DNA of 64,000 nt from Streptomyces sp. CG1 (GTDB lineage: Bacteria > Actinomycetota > Actinomycetes > Streptomycetales > Streptomycetaceae). The stretch covers positions 10,657,501 through 10,721,500 of the forward strand of contig NZ_CP163518.1 in assembly GCF_041080625.1 (NCBI RefSeq), in the 5' to 3' direction. Positions 17,168-25,876 of the stretch are shown here, one piece after another. Each line of letters starts with the position of its first letter. Position 1 is the first letter of the stretch. A program made the translations under genes and the position numbers. Below the pieces are notes generated by a model. That model did not search any database and had not been told where the DNA came from. It was given only the letters and a program-made list of their open reading frames with translations.

Positions 17168-19879
17168 ATGAAGAAGTCCAGACTATGGATGGCGGGCGTA
17201 GCCGGCCTGGCCCTTCTGCTCGGTGGGATCCAAGGCTCGGCGCAAGGCGCAGGGCCGAGCGGCGGCACACACCCCTCGACCGGGGTGGGCTCGTGCACGC
17301 TGAAGAACTGGAACGCCAACCAGGACCCCGAGGACGCCAAGAACCTGCCCGAGGGGCAGCGTCCTCAGTCCTACAAGCCCGACGACTACAACTGCACAGG
17401 CGCCCACTTCGCCGCGCCGGGCGTTGAGTTCGCCAAGTTCCCGCAGCCGCACAACTACTCGGCCAAGGCGGCCACCGGGGGCGGGAAGACCACCGCCACC
17501 ACCGCGGCGACGAACCCGCTCGCTCCCTACTTCCCGCCGTTCACGCACTTCGTGATGCTGACCCGGGAGAACCACACCTTCGACGACTACCTCGGTGACT
17601 GCGCCACTACGGTGCAGTCCGGGTGCAACGGCGTCGTGCAGAGCACGAACCACATCAGCTCGGTGCCGAACCTGCACACGCTCGCCAAGACCTACTCACT
17701 GCTGGACTCCTACAGCACCGGCACGCAGCCCCCGAGCGGCCCCAACCACTGGTGGCTGTTCTCCGGGCAGTCGTCCTCCAGCTCGCAGCAGCAGTCCTAC
17801 CCCGCTGCCACCGGAACCCAATTCGACCGCTTCCTCAAGGGTGCTTCGGGCCCGTCGGGCGAGGGAACCAACCCCTGCGTGGCGCAGACGGGCATAGGGA
17901 CCGGAACCGCCCAGCTGTCGATGGTGACCGAAGGCGACTTCTACTGGATGCTCAGCAATGGCAGCGGCTACTGGCGCAACCCCGCCACCAACGCCCTCGA
18001 GGTACTGCCGGTCAACCGGCCGGGCACGACGATCCCGGAGGAGCTCGACTACAACAACTACACCTGCAAGGCGCAAAACGATGACGACCAGGTCATCGGG
18101 AACAACTACATGAATTTCGTGACGGCCAATGGCCTGCCCGCGTACTCCTACGTCGAGCTGTTCAACGACCACCCCGGCACCTACCAGGACATCCCAAAGA
18201 ACGACTCGGTCACCAAGCAGATCGTCGACTCGATCATGAACAACGCGTCCTACAAGGACAACACCGTCATCGTGGTGACCGAGGACGACACGCAGAACGG
18301 CAGCAACGGCCCGGATCACGTCAGCAATACCTACCGGGTGCCGACCGTCATCATCGCCTCGCCCAAGTACATGAAGCAGGCCTATGTCAGCCACGTCGCC
18401 TACTCCACGAACAACGTGCTGGCGGCGATGGAGCGCGTCATGCAGAACGTCCACCCGGGTGTCATCGACCCGAACAACAACATCGGGCTGAGCACCTTCC
18501 CGATGACCGCCAACGACCAGGCAGGCCTCGGCGACCCGCTGGAGGACCTGTGGATCCAGGGCACCACTCCACTGTCCGCCTCCGCAGGCGCCTCGCCGAC
18601 CACAGGCAACGCACCGCTGGCGGTCAACTTCACCGGCTCGGCCTCGGGCGGGACCGCGCCCTACAGCTACAACTGGGACTTCGGTGACGGCTCCGCGGCC
18701 GGCACCACGCAGAACCCGAGCCACACCTACAGCGCCGCCGGCAGCTACACGGCAACGCTCACGGTCACCGACAGCGCCTCCCCGGCCCACACGGCCACCT
18801 CGACGGTCGCGCTGAACGTGAGCGCGGTCGGCAACCCGCTGGCGGCCAGTGCCTCGGCCGCGCCGACCTCCGGGCAGGTGCCGCTGAACGTGTCCTTCAC
18901 CGGCACGGCCACGGGCGGGACACCGGCGTACTCCTACAACTGGAACTTCGGCGATGGCTCCGCTGCCAGCACCGCGCAGAACCCGACCCACAGCTACAGC
19001 GCCGCCGGCAGCTACACGGCAACGCTCACGGTCACCGACAGCTCCACTCCCGCCAAGACCGCCACGTCGACCGTGACGATCACGGCCTCGCCCATCGCCG
19101 GGGCGCCCCCGGGCGCCCCGACGGGTCTCACCGCAGCGCCCGCCAGCGGGCAGGTCACGCTGAACTGGCAGGCTCCCTCCAGCAACGGCGGCGTCAACAT
19201 CACCTCCTACAAGGTCTACCGCGGCACTTCCAGCGGCTCGGAGACCCAGCTCACCTCGGGCGGCTGCAGCAACCTGGCCGCTGTGCTCTCCTGCACGGAC
19301 ACCGGGCTCACCAACGGACAGGCCTACTACTACAAGGTCACCGCCGTGAACTCGATCGGCGAGAGCACCCAGAGCAACGAGACGAGCGCCACGCCCGGCA
19401 GCTGCACCGCGCAGCAAGCCCTGGGCAATCCAGGCTTCGAAACCGGCACCGCCTCGCCCTGGTCCACGACCACCGGCGTGGTCAACAACTCCTCCACCGA
19501 GCCACCGCACTCCGGCAGCTGGGACGCCTGGCTGGACGGCTACGGCACCACCCACACCGACACCCTGTCCCAGACGGTGACCCTGCCGACCGGCTGCTCC
19601 TCGGAGCAGTTGAGCTTCTGGCTGCACATAGACACAGCAGAGACCTCCACGGCCACCGCCTACGACACCCTCAAGGTGCAGATCCTCAACAGCTCCGGCA
19701 CCGTACTGTCGACCCTGCACACCTACTCCAACCTCGACCACCTCACCGGCTACGCCCAGCACACCTTCGACCTGTCGGCCTACGCCGGCCAGAGGGTGAC
19801 GCTGAAGTTCACTGGGAGCGAGGACTACACCAAGCAGACCTCGTTCGTGATCGACGACACCGCCATCAACTCCAGCTGA
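17168..19879 (+). CDS. Secreted phosphoesterase-family protein with two PKD domains, Fn3 and a C-terminal sandwich domain
   Basis: A 903-residue exported protein. After the signal peptide (to about residue 28) comes the alkaline-phosphatase-like phosphoesterase domain to about residue 470, with FTHFVMLTRENHTFDDYLGD near its start (metal-binding Glu-Asn and nucleophile Thr), NDHPGTYQDIP, and IVVTEDDTQNGSNGPDHV with the distal Asp/His ligands. Two PKD repeats follow (each with NW(D/N)FGDGSAA), then a fibronectin type III domain (APTGLTAAPASGQVTLNW), and a 150-residue beta-sandwich (NPGFETGTASPW to the end) like carbohydrate- or surface-binding modules. It probably releases phosphate from extracellular esters. 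The ATG at 17168 has GGGAG five bases upstream. Confidence 0.88.
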   Translation: MKKSRLWMAGVAGLALLLGGIQGSAQGAGPSGGTHPSTGVGSCTLKNWNANQDPEDAKNLPEGQRPQSYKPDDYNCTGAHFAAPGVEFAKFPQPHNYSAKAATGGGKTTATTAATNPLAPYFPPFTHFVMLTRENHTFDDYLGDCATTVQSGCNGVVQSTNHISSVPNLHTLAKTYSLLDSYSTGTQPPSGPNHWWLFSGQSSSSSQQQSYPAATGTQFDRFLKGASGPSGEGTNPCVAQTGIGTGTAQLSMVTEGDFYWMLSNGSGYWRNPATNALEVLPVNRPGTTIPEELDYNNYTCKAQNDDDQVIGNNYMNFVTANGLPAYSYVELFNDHPGTYQDIPKNDSVTKQIVDSIMNNASYKDNTVIVVTEDDTQNGSNGPDHVSNTYRVPTVIIASPKYMKQAYVSHVAYSTNNVLAAMERVMQNVHPGVIDPNNNIGLSTFPMTANDQAGLGDPLEDLWIQGTTPLSASAGASPTTGNAPLAVNFTGSASGGTAPYSYNWDFGDGSAAGTTQNPSHTYSAAGSYTATLTVTDSASPAHTATSTVALNVSAVGNPLAASASAAPTSGQVPLNVSFTGTATGGTPAYSYNWNFGDGSAASTAQNPTHSYSAAGSYTATLTVTDSSTPAKTATSTVTITASPIAGAPPGAPTGLTAAPASGQVTLNWQAPSSNGGVNITSYKVYRGTSSGSETQLTSGGCSNLAAVLSCTDTGLTNGQAYYYKVTAVNSIGESTQSNETSATPGSCTAQQALGNPGFETGTASPWSTTTGVVNNSSTEPPHSGSWDAWLDGYGTTHTDTLSQTVTLPTGCSSEQLSFWLHIDTAETSTATAYDTLKVQILNSSGTVLSTLHTYSNLDHLTGYAQHTFDLSAYAGQRVTLKFTGSEDYTKQTSFVIDDTAINSS

Positions 19880-19898
19880 CCCCGCAGCGGGAACAGTG

Positions 19899-19931
19899 AC
19901 GGCCGGCCGGGTGACGACCCCGGCCGGCCGT
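19899..19931 (+). terminator. Hairpin terminator after the phosphoesterase gene
   Basis: The arms ACGGCCGGCCGGG (19899-19911) and CCCGGCCGGCCGT (19919-19931) pair perfectly over 13 bp with a seven-base loop, 20 bases after the stop codon. There is no U-tract, as is common in this group. Confidence 0.8.
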
Positions 19932-20092
19932 CCGCGCGTTGGACAGAGGTCCCATGCCGTAGCGGTGTCAAGCAGCGGCGGCGAGGGATACCGGTCGTTG
20001 CGGTCGCCCAAGTCGTAGACGCCGTGCATCGACCAGCAGGACAAACTCCGGGTGGCTATCCTCGCCGTTGACCCGACCCGGAGGCTTCTCTG

Positions 20093-20160
20093 CTGCCCGC
20101 ACCCCGCGCGGCCCGATGACGCCACAGCACCCACCCGAGCGACCCAGGCGACGATCAACG
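20093..20160 (+). repeat. Direct repeat copy B flanking the phosphoesterase gene
   Basis: This diverged copy of the 16911-16971 segment shares GCGGCCCGATGACGCCACA and ACGATCAACGA in the same order and orientation. The pair brackets the phosphoesterase gene, about 3.2 kb apart. Confidence 0.55.
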
Positions 20161-20248
20161 AAAACGTCGAAAGTCGGGTGGGTGTGACCTGGGATGTATC
20201 GGTTGTGTCGGGACTGGCCGGGGCCGTGTAGCCAGCTTCTGCGTCTGG

Positions 20249-21136
20249 CAACGGCTAACACAAAGAGGTGGATGGGAGCTGATCGCCGTGTCTGAGGCGG
20301 GAGTTGAGCGTTCGGTTCGATGTGGGGACGTCGCCGTGGATCGTGTCGGATGAGCTGTGGGACCGCCTGGAACCGCTGCTGCCGAAGCGTGAGCGGCGCT
20401 TTCGCTACCCGGGTCGTAAGCCGTTGCCGGACCGGGAAGTGTTGTGCGGGATCCTGTACGTGCTACACACCGGCATCCAGTGGGAGCACCTGCCCAAGGA
20501 GTTGGGCTTCGGCTCGGGCATGACCTGTTGGCGGCCACTGCGGGACTGGAACGAGGCCGGTGTCTGGCAGCGGCTCCACGAAGTCCTGCTGGCTGAGCTG
20601 AATGCGGCCTCACGCCTGGACTGGTCTCGCTGCGTGGTCGACTCCTCGCACGTCAGGGCCCAAGGGGGAGCCATACGGGTCCGTCGCCGGTCGACCGGGG
20701 CCGGGCCGGTTCGAAGCACCACTTGATCACGGATGGCCACGGCACTCCGCTTGCGGTCCTGCTGACCGGCGGCCACCGCAACGACGTCACCCAGCTCCTG
20801 CCTCTGCTCGATGCGATCCCGCCGGTCCGCGGCCGGGTGGGCCGTCCGCGCCGCAAGCCCGATTCTCTCTTCGCCGACCGAGGCTACGACCACGACATTT
20901 ACCGCGAGCAGGTCCGCGATCGAGGCATCGTGCCTGCGATCGCCCGGCGCGGTACTCGCCACGGCACCGGACTGCGCACCTATCGCTGGGTGATCGAGCG
21001 GAGTTTCGCGTGGCCGCACGGCATTCGACGTCTGCGGATCCGATGGGAACGACGGGCTGACATCCACGACGAGCTCCTCGAGCTCGCCCGCTGCCTGATC
21101 ACCCATCGACAACGCGGCTCATTGTGTGAGCCGTTG
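20249..21136 (+). mobile_element. IS112-like element (IS5 family, two-frame transposase)
   Basis: Inverted repeats CAACGGCTAACACAAAGAG (20249-20267) and CTCATTGTGTGAGCCGTTG (21118-21136) bound an 888-bp element. The transposase lies in two overlapping frames. A second, truncated copy of the left end lies inverted at about 22440-22620. Confidence 0.85.
20304..20726 (+). CDS. IS112-like transposase, first frame
   Basis: 140 residues of the IS5-family transposase N-terminus: WIVSDELWDRLEPLLPKRER, LPDREVLCGILYVLHTGIQ and the catalytic Asp in LDWSRCVVDSSHVRAQGG. The frame then shifts, near the G-run at 20663-20667. Many elements of this type make the full enzyme by programmed frameshifting there. 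If so, this and the next entry are one protein; a decayed gene is the alternative. Confidence 0.8.
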   Translation: MSVRFDVGTSPWIVSDELWDRLEPLLPKRERRFRYPGRKPLPDREVLCGILYVLHTGIQWEHLPKELGFGSGMTCWRPLRDWNEAGVWQRLHEVLLAELNAASRLDWSRCVVDSSHVRAQGGAIRVRRRSTGAGPVRSTT

Positions 21137-21190
21137 TTGGCGGTGTGGGTTAGGTCCTGCTGTGGCGGCCGCGGCGCGGCCCTGGCGTGA
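20723..21190 (+). CDS. IS112-like transposase, second frame
   Basis: 155 residues carry the rest of the catalytic domain: LITDGHGTPLAVLLTGGHRN-type sequence, SLFADRGYDHDIYREQVRDR (second Asp) and GLRTYRWVIERSFAWPHGIR (final Glu). The upstream bases CCGGTCGACCGGGGCCGG would read PVDRGRAGSKHH in this frame, the normal link to the first half. The frame passes through the right inverted repeat and stops at 21190 outside the element. Confidence 0.8.
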   Translation: MITDGHGTPLAVLLTGGHRNDVTQLLPLLDAIPPVRGRVGRPRRKPDSLFADRGYDHDIYREQVRDRGIVPAIARRGTRHGTGLRTYRWVIERSFAWPHGIRRLRIRWERRADIHDELLELARCLITHRQRGSLCEPLLAVWVRSCCGGRGAALA

Positions 21191-21299
21191 GCAAACCTCG
21201 CCAGCACCTCCTCGGTCGCCCCCCTCAGCCTGACGATTTCTCGATCGCGCCTGGCGGGCACCGTGGCCCAGCATCGGGATCGGGCAGTGCCCGGTCGCG

Positions 21300-22214
21300 T
21301 CATGCTCGGGTGAGCACGATCTTCTTGCCGCCGGCCCGTCCGGTAACCACCCGGGCGAAGGCAGCCGGTCCTTCGCTCAGCGGCAGGGGTTCCGGTGCGA
21401 GTTTCAAGGTTCCCGCGGCGGCCTGCTCCGCCAGCTGGACAAGCTGCGCGGCGTTGGGCTCGACGTAGAGATCCCAACTCGTGATGCCTCGTTCCTCCGC
21501 AGGCGCGTCCGAGGTCAGGGAGCACAGTCGACCGCCGTCCCGAAGCAAAGGCAGGGCGGCGTCCGCCGTGCTGGTGGCGATGATGAGGGCGGCGTCGAAC
21601 CCGCCGTGTACCTTGGCCGACCAGTTCGGGTTGTGGTAGTCGACGACCCCCATCGCTCCCAGACCGAGCAGGCGCTCTGCGGCGGCAGTAGACGCGGTCG
21701 CGGTCACCTCGATGCCCTTGGCCGCGGCGAGCTGGATGGCCAGGGCTCCGGTGGCCCCGCCTCCGTTGGTGATCAGAAGCCGCTGTCCTCGGCTGAGGTC
21801 CAGCTTCTCCAGGGCCTGCAACGCGGTGAGCCCGTTGACCGGCAGCGCCGCCGCGTGCACGGCGTCCAGCCCGGGTGGGCAGGCTGCCGCGTGATCCGCG
21901 TTGATCAGAACGCGTTCGGCCCAGAAGCCGCTTCCCCCAGGCAGCGGGGCCTCGTGCGCGAGCACCCGGTCGCCTACGGCAAACCCGGTGACACCCGCGC
22001 CGACGGCCAGCACCTTGCCCGCGCCCTCCACTCCCAGCGCCGCCGGGGGGCGCAGCCCCACGTCCCAGCCGGCGCCGTTCAGCAGTTCGTCCCACGGGCC
22101 GACCCCAGCCGCCTCAACCGCCACCAGGATCTGACCCGGCCCGGGAGATGACGGTTCGGGCAACTCCAGCAGGGCGACTTCCTTCTCTGCCCCTGACACT
22201 CCGCACGCCTTCAC
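21300..22214 (-). CDS. NADP-dependent quinone-reductase-type oxidoreductase (MDR superfamily)
   Basis: A 304-residue medium-chain dehydrogenase without the zinc-binding residues. The GroES-like half has LLELPEPSSPGPGQILVAVE and ALGVEGAGKVLAVGAGVTGF. The Rossmann half has LLITNGGGATGALAIQLAAA, where GGGATG takes the place of the usual AxxGxxG dinucleotide loop, and MGVVDYHNPNW. Relatives reduce quinones or enones with NADPH. A GTG at 22214 with AGAGGA upstream is preferred; an earlier GTG at 22235 is in frame. It stands alone between two IS elements. Confidence 0.85.
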   Translation of the reverse strand: MKACGVSGAEKEVALLELPEPSSPGPGQILVAVEAAGVGPWDELLNGAGWDVGLRPPAALGVEGAGKVLAVGAGVTGFAVGDRVLAHEAPLPGGSGFWAERVLINADHAAACPPGLDAVHAAALPVNGLTALQALEKLDLSRGQRLLITNGGGATGALAIQLAAAKGIEVTATASTAAAERLLGLGAMGVVDYHNPNWSAKVHGGFDAALIIATSTADAALPLLRDGGRLCSLTSDAPAEERGITSWDLYVEPNAAQLVQLAEQAAAGTLKLAPEPLPLSEGPAAFARVVTGRAGGKKIVLTRA

Positions 22215-22439
22215 AGCAGATCTTTGTCCTCTCACTCAGTCCGGCCGACCAGGAGGTACGGGCCGGAAACCCAAAGCAGGCACCAGTGTCGACCTCGGAA
22301 TCCTCTACAGAGGTCGCTCGTGGTCTCAGCCGCATTGGTGTCGAGCCTATGCAGCTAGTGGCCTGGATATGTGATCCATTTCAAGCGTGACTGACTGGGC
22401 CAATCGTGGGATAGATCTGCACCTGGACCTTGGGTCGGG

Positions 22440-22620
22440 GCGTACGTCATCGTGTTCGAGTAGCGAAAGCGCCGCTCACGCTGCGGCAGCAGCGGCTCCA
22501 GGTGGTCCCACAGCTCATCCGACACGGTCCACGGCGACGTCCCCGCATCGAACCGAACGCTCAACTCCCGCCTCAGACACGGCGATCAGCGTCCATCCAC
22601 CTCATTGTGTTAGCCGTTGT
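22440..22620 (-). pseudogene. Truncated left end of an IS112-like element
   Basis: The minus strand encodes MSVRFDAGTSPWTVSDELWD and LEPLLPQRERRFRYS, the same N-terminus as the copy at 20304. The terminal repeat CTCATTGTGTTAGCCGTTG is kept at 22602-22620. The sequence breaks off near 22440. The IS5 element starts immediately beside this terminal repeat. Confidence 0.8.
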
Positions 22621-23571
22621 AAGAGGACATCTCATCAATTTTCACGATGTTGTGGCCGGGATGTCCGTTTCGAATCGCCAGGTTGGTGCGGATTCTCCTG
22701 TCAGCTCACGGGACATTTTGTTAGCCATGGCCCAGTGGATCACCGCTCGGGATCTCTGTGGCAGGGCTTCATAGTCCCGCGCCAGCCGGCGGTGCCGCAT
22801 CAACCTGCCGAAGGTGCGCTCGATCACCCACCGCTTGGGGAGCGGCTCGAACCCCTTGGTCCGTGGTCGCTGAACGACCTCCACGTCAATGCCCAGTGCG
22901 GCGCCGTGGTTGAAGATGACGCTCTGGTACCCGCCGTCGGCCCGGACCTTCGTCACCCGGGGGTGCGCTGCGGCCAGGTCATCGAGCAGCAGCTTGCCGC
23001 CGACGGTGTCGTGCACGGAGGCAGGAGTGACCAGGACGGCCAGGACGAGGCCGAGAGTGTCGGTGATCAGGTGCCGCTTGCGTCCTTTGATCTCCTTGCC
23101 GGCGTCGATGCCCTGGCTGGTCTCGGGGACGTTTCCCCAGGTCTTCACGCTCTGCGCGTCCACCACGGCCGCGGTCGGCTGCGTGTCGCGGCCGTGGGCT
23201 CGGCGGGTCTTGTCACACAACAGGTCATGGACCTGTTCGGTGGTGCCGTCGGCTTCCCACTTGGCGTAGTAGTCGTACACGGTTTTGTACGGCGGGAAGT
23301 CGTGCGGCAGGTACTCCCACGGGATGCCGGTGCGGTTGACGTAGAGGATCGCGTTGACGATCTCCCGCAAATCGTGGACACGGGCCGCTGTTCCAGGCCC
23401 GGTCCGCCTCGCCCTCCAGGTGACGAAGACCGGCTCGATCAAGGCCCAACGGGCATCGGACACATCACTGCGGTACGGACGAGGAGGACTCACGCACCGT
23501 GCAACGACCCTCAGCACCGCCAGTCACAAAGACATCCCAGATCACCAACTATCAAGATCAGATGCACTCTT
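22621..23571 (-). mobile_element. Complete IS5-family element abutting an older IS end
   Basis: Imperfect inverted repeats, AAGAGGACATCTCATC at the left and GATCAGATGCACTCTT at 23556-23571, bound an element of about 950 bp with one intact transposase. The left end touches the terminal repeat of the truncated IS112-like copy, so insertion here post-dates that element. Confidence 0.8.
22642..23517 (-). CDS. IS5-family transposase (intact)
   Basis: A 291-residue DDE transposase. It has the N-terminal domain VSDARWALIEPVFVTWRARR and LREIVNAILYVNRTGIPWEY, the first Asp in AAVVDAQSVKTWGN, KGRKRHLITDTLGLVLAVLV, the second Asp region KVRADGGYQSVIFN, and the Glu in PKRWVIERTFGRLMRHRRLA. It has no interruption and fills the element. 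Confidence 0.93.
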   Translation of the reverse strand: MLRVVARCVSPPRPYRSDVSDARWALIEPVFVTWRARRTGPGTAARVHDLREIVNAILYVNRTGIPWEYLPHDFPPYKTVYDYYAKWEADGTTEQVHDLLCDKTRRAHGRDTQPTAAVVDAQSVKTWGNVPETSQGIDAGKEIKGRKRHLITDTLGLVLAVLVTPASVHDTVGGKLLLDDLAAAHPRVTKVRADGGYQSVIFNHGAALGIDVEVVQRPRTKGFEPLPKRWVIERTFGRLMRHRRLARDYEALPQRSRAVIHWAMANKMSRELTGESAPTWRFETDIPATTS

Positions 23572-23610
23572 AACCCGGCCGGTGAGCGGAGCACGAGTGC
23601 GTGCCCCCGG

Positions 23611-24873
23611 TCACCATCGAACATTCGTGTCGGCTCGGCTTCCATGTCCGGCGGTGCCGTGCCACGCGTGTCGGGGGTCTCGCAGTCCGGCGATGCCGTT
23701 GGGGGTGCCGATGCCGGTGGGGGTGTCGTATCCCGGCATCGCGGAGAAGGCCCCGGCGCTGCCGGTGGTGATGTCGAAGAAGTCCTGCGGACGGGCGTAG
23801 GGGTAGGAGTTGGGGAACGGGCCGGGGGCGGGGTTGTCGGCCAGCGCGTACATCCCGGCGACCAGCGGGGTGGAGACGCTGGTGCCGCCCGCGACCACCC
23901 AGCCTGTGGCGCCGTTGGGGGTGGGGGATGTGGTGTACACCGCCGGGCCGGTGGCGATGTCCGCGACTGCGGAGACGTCGGCGATGGCGCGGCTGTTGGG
24001 GCAGATGGTGTCGTGCTGGAAGGCAGGCTTGGGTTCGAAGAGAGAGCAGCCGCATCCGGTGCCGTTCCAGGCGCTTTCGGCGAAGCCGCGCCGGCCGTAC
24101 GCTCGGGTGAGTGTGGTGCCGCCCACGGCGGTGACATAGGGGGATGCGGCCGGATACTGCGTCTGGCCTCCGGTGTCGCCCGAGCTGAAGGTGAAGGCAA
24201 CACCAGGGTTGTTGCTGAAGTGGAAGTCGAAGCTGTCTTCGGACGAGGTCTCAGGGAAGGTCCAGCTGTTGGAGACGAACTTCGTGCCCTGCGCGACGGC
24301 CTGGTCGACCCCGGTGAACAGGTCAAGGTCGAAGGCGGAGTCGTCCTCGACGACCAGGATGCGGCAGTTCGGGCAGGAGGCGCTCACCATGTCCACGTCG
24401 ATGGCCTCCTCGAACGACCAGGCCGGTTCGACGGTGGGCAGGGTGCTTCCGCCACGCTGGTTGATCACGCGGAGGCAACCGCTGGCTGTGGTGCACGTAG
24501 GCAGGTGGAACTGGCCGCGGTAGACGGCCAGGTCACTCTCAAGGTCAGGGTGGTGGTAGGCGACGTTGATCGCTACCGTCCGGCCCATGCCGTGCTGGGC
24601 GGGCAGATTGTACGCGCGCCGGAGGTCAAGGGGGTTGAGGCCGGGCGGATTCTGGTTCGGCGGGACGGACGCAAGCCGTGGCAGGTCAGTGCGTAGCCAT
24701 GCCGTGCAGGACGCCTGGAGAGGATCGGATGACCGAGGGCAGGCGCGCTCGCCGGTCGGCCGATGATGGTCGACCGGCGAGCCATGGGCCTGAGCGGCCG
24801 CCGGCACGACGGGCAGGGCCACCAGGGCGAGGACTGTGACCAGCAACCATCGGATCAGGCGGACACCGCGCAA
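23611..24873 (-). CDS. Secreted S53-family (sedolisin/kumamolisin-like) peptidase
   Basis: A protein of about 420 residues with a signal peptide (WLLVTVLALVALPVVPAAAQA). The S53 fold keeps a Glu/Asp pair in AWSFEEAIDVDMVSASCPNC, the oxyanion Asp in FTFSSGDTGGQTQYPAASPY, and the nucleophile Ser in VVAGGTSVSTPLVAGMYAL. It lacks the long activation pro-domain of classical kumamolisins. A GTG at 24879 directly abuts GGAGGA, so the TTG at 24873, six bases beyond that site, is preferred. Such enzymes act in acid medium outside the cell. It is separated from the IS5 element by about 40 bases. Confidence 0.85.
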   Translation of the reverse strand: MRGVRLIRWLLVTVLALVALPVVPAAAQAHGSPVDHHRPTGERACPRSSDPLQASCTAWLRTDLPRLASVPPNQNPPGLNPLDLRRAYNLPAQHGMGRTVAINVAYHHPDLESDLAVYRGQFHLPTCTTASGCLRVINQRGGSTLPTVEPAWSFEEAIDVDMVSASCPNCRILVVEDDSAFDLDLFTGVDQAVAQGTKFVSNSWTFPETSSEDSFDFHFSNNPGVAFTFSSGDTGGQTQYPAASPYVTAVGGTTLTRAYGRRGFAESAWNGTGCGCSLFEPKPAFQHDTICPNSRAIADVSAVADIATGPAVYTTSPTPNGATGWVVAGGTSVSTPLVAGMYALADNPAPGPFPNSYPYARPQDFFDITTGSAGAFSAMPGYDTPTGIGTPNGIAGLRDPRHAWHGTAGHGSRADTNVRW

Positions 24874-25415
24874 TGACACTCCTCCGGGACCGGACGGTGT
24901 CCCCTTCCGCTCGGGCGGGCCTGCGCCGCCGGACACTCGGGTCCGCGGCCTCACCCGTCCCGCCGCGGCGTCACCGCCGGTCCGCGTCACCCGTCACGGC
25001 AACGGCCGCACGGCCCACTGTCGGAACGCGAACACCCCAGCAACCCGAGCGCCACCTGAACACCCATCGGACGGCGTACCGAATCCACCCGTACAGCAGA
25101 ACCCACCCCGCGCCACGCACGACAGACATAGTCAAATGGCCGCTGCCTACTGCCAGTGTTGACTTCTGCAGCCCGGCCCGAGGGGCAGTTCGGCTTCGGG
25201 GAGCGGCCCTTCCCGCCACCGCTGTTCGTTTTCGCCCCGCTTCGCGCTGGCTCGCCCGGTGCCGGGCTGGTGCCCCTCGGCGTGCCAGCGGACTTCAGGG
25301 AACGGGTTATTCGGTTGCATGTGTGGGGGCTCGCCGCGTAGTCAGCGTGGCCGTGCGGTTGTCTGGCTTATGCCTGAGGTGTGGAAGATCCCGCGTGTGA
25401 GCTCGCGTTCTGCGG
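24874..25415. other. Intergenic stretch without a supported gene
   Basis: About 540 bases between the S53 peptidase start and the aldolase fragment. Short frames exist on both strands but none has protein-like composition, a ribosome site or a known motif. The first part should hold the S53 promoter. Confidence 0.5.
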
Positions 25416-25876
25416 CCTGCAGGACGAGCCGGACGACGAGCCGGAACCCGGCGCCAGGGCCCCAAGGGCATCGTCGCGTTGAAGGCCAGCGTCCGGAGTC
25501 CAGGTAGCCCGTGGGCCGACGGCTTCTGGATCCTGGTGGAGGCGGGCGCGGACGGCGGCGGTCATGACGACGCTCAGGGTCCTTCTGATGTTGACCTTGC
25601 TGATGCCCCGTCGCACGGCTTGGGCGATCTCGTCGTTGGGCTCGCCAGGGGAGCCGTTCAGGACGGAGGGACCGGCAGTGCGCGGTGCAGCCGCCCCAGG
25701 AGCCGGAGGTCGAGGGCGGCAGCGCGGGAGGTCATGGCGTGGGAGTTGCCGATGGCGACGATGAGGGCGTCGACTCCGCACTCCGGGAGGTAGCGGGAGG
25801 CTTCGGCGGGGTCGGTGCGGGCCCTGGGGGGCGGCCGCCGGTCCTCGTCGCCGACCTCGCCGAGTACGCGGACAGG
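25416..25876 (-). pseudogene. Class II fructose/tagatose-bisphosphate aldolase, C-terminal fragment
   Basis: Two frames give the end of a class II aldolase: VRVLGEVGDEDRR, RTDPAEASRYLPECGVDALI, VAIGNSHAMTSRA and LDLRLLGRLHRALPVP. After a frameshift come VLNGSPGEPNDEIAQAVRRG and KVNIRRTLSVVMTAAVRARL. GNSHAM and the altered VLNGSPG correspond to substrate and zinc-site regions. The N-terminal half is missing and the upstream sequence belongs to a transporter permease, so a deletion joined the two genes. The family acts in sugar breakdown, which matches the transporter and alpha-galactosidase nearby. Confidence 0.8.

Noticed and set aside
18550..19100. The internal repeats as a CRISPR array
   Set aside because: They are two protein-coding PKD domains in one frame, not short repeats with unique spacers.
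17696..20251. An 851-codon open frame on the minus strand
   Set aside because: It is antisense to the secreted phosphoesterase; its composition is Gly/Val/Arg-rich without motifs.
22387..24696. A 769-codon open frame on the plus strand
   Set aside because: It crosses an IS remnant, an IS5 element and an S53 gene in antisense, so it cannot be one real gene.
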